Below, in pieces: positions 51,638 to 62,043 of a stretch of DNA of 64,000 nucleotides. The translations under genes were made by a program, and so were the position numbers. Position 1 is the first letter of the stretch, and every line of letters begins with the position of its first letter. The DNA comes from Amaranthus tricolor (lineage: Eukaryota > Streptophyta > Magnoliopsida > Caryophyllales > Amaranthaceae): contig NC_080049.1 in NCBI RefSeq assembly GCF_026212465.1, positions 2,363,460 to 2,427,459 on the forward strand, given 5' to 3'. The notes under the pieces are model-generated. The model was not told the DNA's origin, did not search any database, and saw nothing but the letters and a program-made list of their open reading frames with translations.

Positions 51638-52622
51638 ATGATGACCATGGAAACACAAAATCCACTCAAGGAAGCAGCCATTAGAGGAGATGTAGCCTTC
51701 CTAAGAAACTGTATTGCCTCCAATCAACCACACAAGTATTACTTAACTTTGTTTCCAATCAGCGATTCCGAAGCTCGACTTCATGGCAACATCTTCCATT
51801 TAGCCACTTTAGAAAAAAAAGAACATTTCATAAGTGAGGCAATCGAGCTTTTACCATTTCAAACCAAAAAAGAGCTTATTCTCCAACAGCGCGACGAAGA
51901 AAAATCAAATCCTTTACACTTAGCAGCTTCAATCGGTAATCAAAACATAGTAAAGTTGTTTTTAAATGTGTTTCGATCATCTCCATCTTCAGAATGTGAT
52001 GTGAAACCATGGTTACAGAAGAATAATTTGGGACAAACCCCTTGCCATATCGCTCTAACAAGTGGTCATGAAGATTGTGGGTTGGAAATACTTAGAATGG
52101 ATATGGAGTTGCTTTGTAATATGGTTGATAAGGAGGATAATAGTTTGCTTTTTGCAGCGGTTGCTGAAGGATTTAGTATGTTTGCAATGGAGATTTTGAA
52201 ATTCGCTAATAGGTTTAGTTGTAGTGGATCTGATGGATATACTCCTTTGCACTATGTGACAAGGTGCTCAGGTATGTTCAACCATGTTTTTACTGTTTTT
52301 GGGTTCCAGATCTGTTTATAATAGTCCTGTTTTGCAATTGATTTGGGATAATTGAAGTTTTGTAGTTCTATATGTTAAATGAATTATCCTGTTTTGATTT
52401 AATTGAAGTTTTGTAGTTTTATATGCTAAATGAATTTGTGTGTCTTTGAACAAGTACTTGTATGCTTTGACTCGGACTTAGGAGTAGCACTGATGCTTCA
52501 CAGATGTGTATTGTTGCTGATGGTGACAGTGGCCTTGGCCATGGTGGTGGTGGTGAACCTTTTGGTTCAATTATATCTGGTAGTGAGTTTAGTGACAGTA
52601 GTGTCTAGTGTCTAGTGTCTTC

Positions 52623-52698
<76 letters not shown>

Positions 52699-55600
52699 GG
52701 TTTTTTGTTTTCTTTTTACCAACAAGTTAAGGTAAAAAAACCTTTAGTCAAAATTGGCCAAAAAGTATTTTTTATAGCTTTTTTTATGGGCTTTTACTTT
52801 AGCATTTATAGCTTACTTTTAAATCAAAAATATATATAAACATAAAAAACATTTAATAAATCTTTTTGATTGTTGTGAATATAAATTTAAGAGTAAGCAA
52901 TCAAATCTTAAATTTCCCTTAAATGTGCCCTTGATTGGGCTTAAACATAAAACTAGAAAATTAGAAATTGAAGGTAAGAAATGCAAAATTAATGCAATCA
53001 ACACCAAGAGTCAATAAGGTTAACCCATTATGGGCCAGTTTTCTCTAGTCATAGTATTTGTTATTAATTGATGAAAAAATAAGACGTTTAAATGAAGTCA
53101 ATTGATGTAAAAATGCTTACGTTGTGATTTCACTTATGATATACTCAAACTGCTTTTAGATTTATAATATATTTTTCTTATTTCCAAAATAAAAAATTTT
53201 TAAATGTCTTGGGGGTATTTATAGAACATACATAGCCTCAAGTACGTGTACGTTAGGCATGGCCTTATCAGGAATAGGACGAGAGGAATGTGTGCCCAAA
53301 GCCACAACGTAAATTTAGGAATTCATTTTATATACGAAGTAGAACAAGTTTTGAATTTTGATAGATACAAGTAAATTATTTTTCATCTAGAATTGCTAGT
53401 AAATTGTTTTGTGTGATTGAATAGTATGGCATTTCATAATATTTTTTTATATCAATCAATGATATGAATATTTAAAAAATTATTAATAAACTTTTGCATA
53501 ATTAAAAGATGATGAAAGGCCCCACATAAGTAAGGTGAAAGTGACTTAATAATATAATGATGATGAAATAATTTAGTAAGTTCATCCTTAAGCCTCTAAA
53601 ATCTCATAAAGAGGTTTGACATTAGACTCAGGATAAAAATAAAGAAAAGCCACCAAAAAAATCAGTACACTAACGTTGAATTGGCATTCAAATATTATCA
53701 TTGCTCTCTCACATTAATATAGACTCCCATATTAAATAACTAATCAAAAAAAAAATTTTAAAAGTTCCCTTGTAAATATTTGTAATTCTTGATTTTAATA
53801 ATCAAAAATGATAAATTTAATATTTTAAAATATACAAATAAATAATTTTAAAATCGCAAATGACAACTAAGAAAATTTAAATTTTGACATAAGTAAGAAA
53901 CATTTATAAGTGTCAATAATTTTAAACATCATATTCAAGAGTAATGAATATATGTTGGACAACTTTAGAGTGGTTTTATTTAGTAATAAATTAAATTAAA
54001 TAATTTTTTAAATTGATATTAAGTTTGAGATTATTAACGATAACTTCAAATATTTTTTTATTTTGTATCAATAAAATATTTTTTAAATATCATTTTCGCT
54101 TTAAAAATATATAATTTTTATTTGAAAAAAAAAAACAATAGACTCATATTATATACTCCCTAGCTCTTATTCACATAAAGTATCCCATTTGATTTTTCAC
54201 TATTTTTTTAGGTGGTCAAATAATGAAATCACATGTGAAAGAGAAGAATGTGGTATTTTTAAATTTTGATAGAGGTAAAGTGGAGTTAGAAAGTGTAAAT
54301 GTGTGAAAAGTTTAAATTTAATAAGAATAAATCGGTAAAGTTAACATACCCAAAATAAAAAATGAGATATTTAAGATGATTTGACTCAATAAAAACGGGA
54401 CAATCAGGATGATTAAGAGGGAGTACTAGTTTAATGTAGAATCTTGTTAGATTGGTCTCAATATAAACATTCTAAATATCAATTTTTATAGAATTTTTAA
54501 AAAATCGAAATAAAAATTATTCAATTTTAAATTTTGCATTAGGATCAGTGAAAAAAGTAAATGAGAAAAGAATTTGAAAACAAAAAAATCAATATCAAAT
54601 TGCGTACATCCAACCCTCAAAATCCCTCTCACGAAAAATATGTTTGAATTGCAGATGGGGAAGACATTTGTAGGCTGCTTTTGGAAAGAAAACAGATGCT
54701 AGTTTTAGAGAAGATTGACATTATCCCTGATGTCAGGAAGGTTATCTTAGACTTAATCTCTGCAACTAATACTATTAATAAATCAAACCCTCTACATATA
54801 CTGGCCACATGTACTGATAAACAAAATGTAGTCGAAATTGCACAAATATTAATATATACGTACAAACTGATGAGCTTAAGTGATGATGATGCTCCATGGT
54901 TGGCATCTGATAAGGAAGGATGTACACCTTTGTCCTTGGCCATTAACAATAAGAATGAAGATTTGGCATTGTATATCCTATTGATGGATCACAATGCTCT
55001 TGAAAAATGTAGCGAAAATGCTTTAATTTTGGCTATCAAGAAGGGTTGTTATGATGTTGTGGACTTGATTTTGGAGATAATAGATAAGCATGGATGGACA
55101 AAACAACTTATTGATAATAATAACTTCAATGCTATGCATTATGCACCATTATGCAACGGTGAGTATAATGAAACCTTTAATTTCTTTTATATTGTATTTG
55201 GATTGAGAAGATTCGAGAGAACATCATAGTCTTAAACAAATAGCCGATGGAATGCACTAAACATCACATTAGAATGTATTAGACGAATACCATTTTCGCG
55301 GTGCTTGTTTAAGACTATATAGAGCTTTGTTAAACTTGTAAACTTTGTGTTCATTTCCACCAACAATAAAGGCATTAGGTTGAGATACATACACTTCCTC
55401 CTCTAACTCCATTAAAATCAACGATTTTACATATGACTGATAAATTGACAAGTTAAAGTTTGTAGCAAAAGACAAGAGAGTTCCTATAGTTTCAAAGCGT
55501 GCTATAGGCGAAAACGTCTCATCATAGCCAATCCCCTTATGTTGTGCATAGCCTTTGGAAATTACAATACGGGCTTTGAACCTTTGAATAACACCTATTT

Positions 55601-58600
55601 GAGCTCATTAGGTTTCTTGCCTTCTGCTAAAACCATAAGCCTCATGTGTGATTGTGCTTAACGACCCTCATTTCTTCCATCAATTAAACTTTCTTGGAGG
55701 TATCTCCATGAACTAACTTGAACTTATTCCAAAGCTTACCGAAATACATCACATTCGATTTGGGTAATGCTTGCAATAAGTGATGTTGAATAATTCTATT
55801 TGAATTTAGAAAATGGGTCTAAGAAACCCAAATGAGGAGGAGAAAACGTAACCCACATACATACCCAAATGAGATTCATTATCAAAACCAAATGGTAGTA
55901 GTATTTAAGGCATTCGTAGAATTAAATGCCAATCATAAAGGCCCAACGATAAATGGGGCTCTGATACCATATTAAAATTTAGAAAATAAACCTTAGCAAC
56001 CCAAACGAGGAGGAGAAGAAGTAAACCAAATACAAACCCTTGCTCCTTAAGTTTATAAAGCGATTTAAAATCTTCCTTTCTTTGATGTGGGACAATTCAC
56101 ATGTAGGTGATAATAGACACTTTAACAAGTTATTAAAGGAGAAGTTATTAAATACCAACATTAGTGATACATTTGGCTAAAACAATCACATGTTTCCCCG
56201 ATACAATTAGGTTTATACTCATTCCAATCCCAGATCTAGAAACAATTAATTACAAACAAAAACAGTCAAACAGAATATTACAAACAAAACCCCCTCCCCC
56301 AGAAAACTGTAAAGAGAGAGCTAAAGATTTAGCTGATATTATCACAACTGTATTTGACAATTGAACTTTGTTTAAATGTAGAAGGATTATTCAAACGACT
56401 GCTGAAGAGGCATCCAGAGTTGCTCATAAGAACTTCAAACGACAGAATCACTGTATTACACAGTTGGGTAAAACAAGGTAAATTATGGGCAATTAATCAT
56501 GTACTGCAAAGCAAAGAAATTGATCATCAAGTTAAATGTGAGTTCATCAAACTCATTTCCACTTGTGATTCCAATGCTCGAAATACACCTCTTCATATTG
56601 CTGCAAAAACCACCAATGAATCGATCCAACAACATGTAAAACTCCTTATAGAAGCTTACAAAGACGAAACACCCAATTGGGGGTTTCGTCAATCAAATTC
56701 TTTACCATGGTTACAAACGAATGGAGATGGTGACGGACCTTTGCATCTAGCTTTGAAAAACAAAAATGAAAAACTTGCATTGTACTTTTTGTCACTTCAT
56801 CATGATGATAATATCATGGGACTATTAGATTGTTATTTGCCTTTGCACAAAACTGTTTTTGATGCCATAAAGAATAATTGTTTTCCAGTAGCCCAAGAAA
56901 TATTAAACAGGTTATCTCAGAAAGGAGAGTGGACAAAATATGTTACGGATCGATGTGATGGACGGACAATCTTGCATCTTGCTCCTATGTGCACCGGTGA
57001 GCTTAGCTTAACTAATTTGTGTTTAGTTTGTAGCATCATATTTTTTTGAATTTGGGGTAAGGCGGGAGAATTCCCTATAATCATAATCATAAATCATATT
57101 ATTATAATCATAAATATTAATAAATGAATTGAAAAATAACAAATGACGATGTTTTAGAGTCTTGTCAAATATATTGATTCAATAGGAGTATAATTATTTA
57201 CCTCATTAAATTCAAAGCTAATTCAAGTAGGTATTTAAAAGATTTAATTAGTACATCAATTTTTAACAAGAATAATTGATTAAAAAATAGATTTTTAATA
57301 GGAATAATTATCAAAAATAATCCATGTTATTACCCACCTCTTCAAAATAAACTCAATTATTGATTATCTCAAAATAATCCCAGTTATAAAATGAGTCTTC
57401 TCAAATATACCCAGGTCAATTTTTTACCAACTATTATATGCTTCACTAAAAAAGTAAAATTGTATTTGGGTACATTTTAAGAATACCCTTATAATAATTG
57501 GGATTATTTTAGATAATTAACAATTAAGTTTATTTTGAGTAGGTATGGAATAAGATCGATTATTTTTCTGAACTTTTCCTTTTTTTATAGATACGTAAGA
57601 AATTATTTTCAAAAATATATTGATTTGAATTATTAAATACTGTTTTAATTAAGTTAAATTTAAAACCAAATATAATTAGTTTGAATTGACTAATTGTAAA
57701 CTCAATTCATTTATACTAAATAGTTTATTTTATTTAATTTTATTCTAGAATTTCATTGATCAACAATATATTTTAGTACTCCCTTCATTTTCATATATTC
57801 TCGTCAAATAGAATTTACGAATTTTAGTGTCAAACTTGGACTGTGATTTCTCATTGAGCTATATAAAAAACATTTATGTTGATAGATTCGTCTCAATATA
57901 TATTTTCTATACATCAACTTTTTTGAATTTTAAAAGGCACATTTAAAATTATTTGACTTTTAAGTTTGCATTTTGGATCACAAAAGATAAATGAATGAGA
58001 AGAAAAAATAAAAACAAAGGGAATATAATTTTAGGTGTGATACCTCAAATTGAGCTTTAAAGAGAATTGATAAACTACTCATATCAACAAGGTGCATCTT
58101 CTTTTCAAGGGCTCATTTGCTAAGAACTCTACAGTTAAGTGTGCTTGGTGTGAAGCAATTTTAGGATGGATGACATCTAGGGAAGTTTTCTTAGGCACGT
58201 ACGAGTGGGGTTAAAGTGCGTTGGAAAGACTTGTGTTGGTTTGTAGAGCCAGTCTACAATCTCTATGAGTAGTCACCAGCGGTCCTAGGGGCCAGGGTTT
58301 TGATGAGGGCTAAATTAGATTAAAATTTTTAGCTAGTAAATAAGTTGTATTGTAATTCAAAGTAATTAATTTAATATTATTTATATACTATTTGCAAGCA
58401 AAAGAGTATTTTTTTTTTCTTTATTTATCTATATAAGTCCATAATAAACCAGAGGTGTTTAACGGGTCGGGTCAAAATTCAAATGGGCCTGTTAGTTTTA
58501 AACGGCTTGCGGCGGGTCAAAGCCCGTTTAAATCCAACCCGTTTATGACCCAACCCATTATTGACCCGACCTGCTAATGACCCGTTAAATGTGACCCCAC

Positions 58601-61382
58601 CCTTAATCCGTTGGGTTGACTTGCCCCGTTGAGCACCTCCATACTAAACTCTATTTATGCATTACACGGACTTCTAAACTTGTTCATACCGTTTTGATTG
58701 TGAAATTAGAGGAAAAGCTTGGTAGATGGCTGGTTAGAAAAGCATCAGTTTTAATGAACCAAGCAGACAACCATGGAACAATACCCTTAGAAGTTGCATC
58801 AGAAGTTGGTGCAGCATGGTTTATCAAAGAATTCCTAGAAATTGATGGTGAAAAAGCATTTGAAAGTGCACCATCTGCTTGGAAAAAAGCATGTACCAAT
58901 GGCCATATCTCAGTTATAAGTGTGTTCATAAACAATTATCCAGGAAAGTTTAAGGATCATTGTCATAAATATAATGATTCCCCTTTGCATCACATTAATC
59001 TTCGAAACATAACAGAATATGAACAATTTCTTAAGCTTCCAGGCATGTCTGATCTTATCAATTTTCAAGATTCTGGAAGGGCAACACCTTTGCATCAAGC
59101 AATAAAAAGACGAGACATTTTACTTTCGGAAACATTACTGATGATGGATAAGATAAGGTGTGATATTAAGGATCAGGAAAATAAAACTGCTAGAGATTTG
59201 CTGGTGGAAGCTTGTGATTCTACTCAACAACAACAACCTAATGAATGGGTATGCCTTTTTTTTTAAAAAAATATCTAGAATAATCCTACATTTTCATAAT
59301 GATTTTCTTATAATATCACACTTATTGATTAACCATGAATAATCTCAACTTTGGGGATATTTTCTTAGAGTAAACCCGGTAAACGAATGACTTGCTATAT
59401 CAAGTTTTATTTTTAAAAAAGAAATAAATTCAAATAAAATGTCAAAAAAATATTTAAAAAATTTATGATTTTATTATTATTCGGAATTTTTTATGTAAAT
59501 TTTTAATTTTTTCTCTAATTTTACATTAATTTTCAGTTTACTTTTTTTGTGAATTATCTACTATAACAGATCATCTGCTTACCTAAGTGTACTCTAAGCA
59601 AATACCTCTAAAGTTGGGATTATCCATCGTTAATCAATAAGTGGGATTATTGTAGAAAAATCGTGAAAAAGTTGGATTATTCTAGGTAATTTTTCCTTTT
59701 TTTTCTTAAAATTAAATATTGAAACACGATATATTGAAATTGATACATTGTTTCATGCAGGCGAATCCAATATTTTGAAATTAAGGCTCTGACATAAACA
59801 TTGTTGTTGTTGTTTAATGTTAAAATTAGTGCTTTAAAATTAACAATTAATTAGTATCAATTTGACATTTTTATTAATGTGTTAAATTTTAGTCTTAACC
59901 GTTAGTTTGCAAGTTGTTTCTTAGTGGGTAATTTAGTTGTTAGAAATATGAGAGTTAGTGAGATCATGTTGACTCATTATTTAGAGTTAGTTTTATTTAG
60001 TAAGTTATTAGTAGTAGTGTGTTAGTAGTCGGGTTATTTAACTCAATTCCCACGTTCAGCACTAAGTTAGTGGCTTTATATTAGAAAATTTAGCTATTTG
60101 ATCGAATCTCTATTTAAAATTCCTATATAGTTTTTCATTAATATAAAAAAAATACAATATAGCACTTTTAGGTTTATCACTCTATCATACTTACTTTCAT
60201 TAATTTACCAACATACAACTACATCAAAATCTATGGAAATTCTTTCTATTCACCACAATCAAGTATTAATCTTAATTTTGATTTTTCTATTGTAAAATCT
60301 AACCATTATTTGATTTTTATAAATTTTTAAATGATTGAGGTTCTAATAAATTATTTTAAAATAGTAATTTTAATATCGAATTCTCCTTGTAAATATATTT
60401 GAATCTATTGATCGTATAAGTGTATCCTCAATCTTAACAGATTAAGAGTCTAACATTATTGTTATTAATGGCATAAATATATTTGAATTCTGTTTCTATT
60501 ATTATTATTATTAGTATTATGGTTTTCATTTTTATTTTTTAATTGTTTTTACTTATTTATATATCTATATGCATTTTATTTATCTTTCCCGTTGTAGAAA
60601 CTTCTCTTAATCTTTCTCGAGTTGGGGACTTTTTTGGCCGCGCTCTCCTTTATGTACATGAGTTGTCGCCGTCTTTCCCTTCTTAGACCCTGACCATAGT
60701 TTTCTCAAGAGGGATACACTGGGTATGAATATGATGATGATGCATAATTCTCTAATCGTTTTTTTTTTCATTATTTTAGGAAGCTATGTGTAAAAGTGTT
60801 GGATTGGATCCAAGGATAAAAACATCATACTTTCAACATAAGACGAATTTGTTAGAAGTGAGAAATACACTATCAGTAGTTGCAGCACTACTCGCAACCA
60901 TAACATTCACAGCTGGATTTACTCTCCCAGGTGGATTAAATTCAGACAATGGAGAAGCAGTATTAGCTAAGAAACCAGCTTTCTTAATATTTCTGATATC
61001 TGATACAATGGCAATGTGTTGTTCCATGTTGGTATTGATATGCCTGATATGGTCTATGGTTTACGATTCAAATAAGTCTTTGTTCTTAATTGATCGAAGC
61101 ATGACATTATTGGTTGTAGCGCTTTACTGCACTTTACTGGCGTTCATGACTGGAGTTTACACAGTTATTTCCCCCAAGTCATTTTGGGCTGCCATATTTG
61201 TTTTAGTCATGTGCTCTCTCATTGGAATTTCAGCAAATAAGACTCTTTTGTGCAAATTCCTTGACAACTTTGTTACTTCTACAAACAAAGACTCTGATCA
61301 AGATCAACTTCGTCTACTTGAAATGGTAACTTTCTATATATATTCTTTACTTTATATAAATTCTTTACTTTGTATGATTTAG
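51638..61382 (+). CDS. ankyrin-repeat/PGG-domain membrane protein (5 exons, about 964 aa)
   Basis: Exons 51638-52271, 54655-55158, 56382-56996, 58710-59248 and 60780-61382 join without stops (phases 1,1,1,0). About 16 ankyrin-like units fill residues about 85-760 (e.g. NPLHLAASIGNQNIVKLFL, NTPLHIAAKTTNESIQQHV, ATPLHQAIKRRDILLSETLL). The last exon carries the PGG domain: RNTLSVVAALLATITFTAGF with PGG at 814-816, then three more hydrophobic segments, four in all. Relatives such as ACD6-type proteins are plasma-membrane or ER proteins of plant defence and salicylate signalling; the same role here is inference. Exons 1-3 end at the same point of a repeat (TRCSG, PLCNG, PMCTG), indicating exon duplication. 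The third ATG (51647, ACCATGG) has the best start context. The end may be spliced at 61325 rather than read to 61382. No neighbouring lectin is transcribed with it. Confidence 0.82.
52626..52689. repeat. (TA)n microsatellite in ANK-PGG intron 1
   Basis: About 31 uninterrupted TA units in the 2.4-kb first intron. Confidence 0.95.
54156..54423. mobile_element. Stowaway-like MITE in ANK-PGG intron 1 (268 bp)
   Basis: Begins 'ctccctagctcttattcac' and ends 'caggatgattaagagggag', flanked by TA at 54154-54155 and 54424-54425. It ends about 230 bp before exon 2. Noncoding. Confidence 0.75.
55256..56160 (-). mobile_element. deleted Copia element in ANK-PGG intron 2
   Basis: On the minus strand from 56160: an LTR of about 185 bp starting TGTTGGTATTT, then a primer-binding site TGGTATCAGAGCC (complement at about 55957-55969), a partial second LTR-like block (55820-55860 repeats 'cccaaatgaggaggagaa'), and a reverse transcriptase piece at about 55600-55265 (LSFATNFNLSIYQ, MELEEEVYVSQP, KFNKALYSLKQAPRKWY). 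Gag, protease and integrase are missing. It is antisense to the host gene. Confidence 0.7.
57303..57590. mobile_element. fold-back MITE in ANK-PGG intron 3
   Basis: The left half ('tcaaaaataatccatgtt', 'tcaaaataaactcaattatt', 'ctcaaaataatcccag') is mirrored at the right ('attgggattattttagat', 'aagtttattttgagtaggt', 'gattatttttctga'). The unit can fold nearly end to end and has no coding capacity. Confidence 0.6.
57779..58023. mobile_element. Stowaway-like MITE in ANK-PGG intron 3 (245 bp)
   Basis: Ends 'ctcccttcattttcata' and 'aaaaacaaagggaa' are partly complementary and flanked by TA. Degenerate, so the class call is moderate. Confidence 0.5.
59265..59697. mobile_element. fold-back MITE in ANK-PGG intron 4
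   Basis: About 105-bp inverted arms: the left contains 'tctagaataatcctac', 'cacttattgattaaccatg' and 'tcttagagtaaac'; the right contains 'gtactctaagcaaatacc', 'cgttaatcaataagtggga' and 'ggattattctaggta'. It resembles the intron 3 fold-back element in its 'aataatcc' words. It begins 17 bp after exon 4. Confidence 0.65.
60597..60750 (+). repeat. SINE-like repeat, copy 2, in ANK-PGG intron 4
   Basis: Shares 'gagttg.cgccgtcttt', the 'ctccttta' block, 'gatacactgggtatga' and a (gat)n tail with the repeat at 128-300. It ends about 30 bp before the acceptor of the last ANK-PGG exon, in the same strand as the gene. Confidence 0.55.
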
Positions 61383-61500
61383 CATTAAAGAGAAAGTGCA
61401 GTGTTTGAAGAAAAAGTGAATATAAATATTCACAAACTTAATATTTAGTTTTATTAAAATATATTTGATAAATCTATTAGTCGAGGCCGACTTTAAATAC

Positions 61501-61678
61501 TGTTAAATAATATAATCTAAAAAAATTTAGGGAGTAATATATCTAGAAATAAGTAAACAAAAATCTATGATATCCTAGAAATCTCTAGACTAACACTCTA
61601 AAGCTAATAGGCTAGAACTATCTACAAGTTGTAGAAAAGACTAGAAACATAATGATGGTGAAAGCACCAACATAGAAG

Positions 61679-61775
<97 letters not shown>

Positions 61776-61951
61776 ACATATATATATATATATATGTTAC
61801 ATGCTCTTATTTGTAACTAAGCCACATAATACAAAAAACCTTTTTTTCACAAAAGCTATCAACTCTCCACTTTATTTTTCATACTAGCATCTTCAATATT
61901 TATTAACCAAAATCAATAATCCACTACAACTTCCGCATATTAATTCTAACA
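61501..61951 (+). mobile_element. 5' LTR of a Copia element (451 bp)
   Basis: Starts TGTTAAATAA and ends TTCTAACA, i.e. TGTTA...TAACA ends. Two bases later comes TGGTATCAAGAGCC, a primer-binding site of the initiator-Met tRNA type with one extra A. A (TA)n run at 61681-61795 lies inside the LTR. It begins 118 bp after the ANK-PGG stop codon. Confidence 0.8.
61681..61795. repeat. (TA)n microsatellite inside the Copia LTR
   Basis: About 46 TA units, then 'gttac' and a second short TA run. If the other LTR, outside the window, carries a different number of units, that would show growth after insertion. Confidence 0.95.
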
Positions 61952-61953
61952 TT

Positions 61954-61967
61954 TGGTATCAAGAGCC
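61954..61967 (+). other. primer-binding site of the Copia element
   Basis: TGGTATCAAGAGCC matches the common Copia primer site TGGTATCAGAGC apart from an inserted A. It lies three bases after the LTR end. Confidence 0.7.
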
Positions 61968-62043
61968 ACTAATCCAAAGCCTTATTTTTTTCAATCATAT
62001 ATCATCCAAATTTCATATCAATACCAACTCCACATATATATAA

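Noticed and set aside
54629..54949. Minus-strand open frame overlapping ANK-PGG exon 2
   Set aside because: Antisense shadow of a well-supported ankyrin exon. The same applies to minus-strand frames at 51876-52252, 56483-56692, 58684-59098 and 60833-61027.
55955..55969. tRNA-related sequence as a tRNA gene
   Set aside because: It is a retrotransposon primer-binding site complementary to a tRNA 3' end; no cloverleaf is present.
51638..61382. Several separate ankyrin genes instead of one
   Set aside because: Exon phases (1,1,1,0) join without stops, only the first segment has a good start, and only the last has the PGG membrane domain, so one five-exon gene is simpler.
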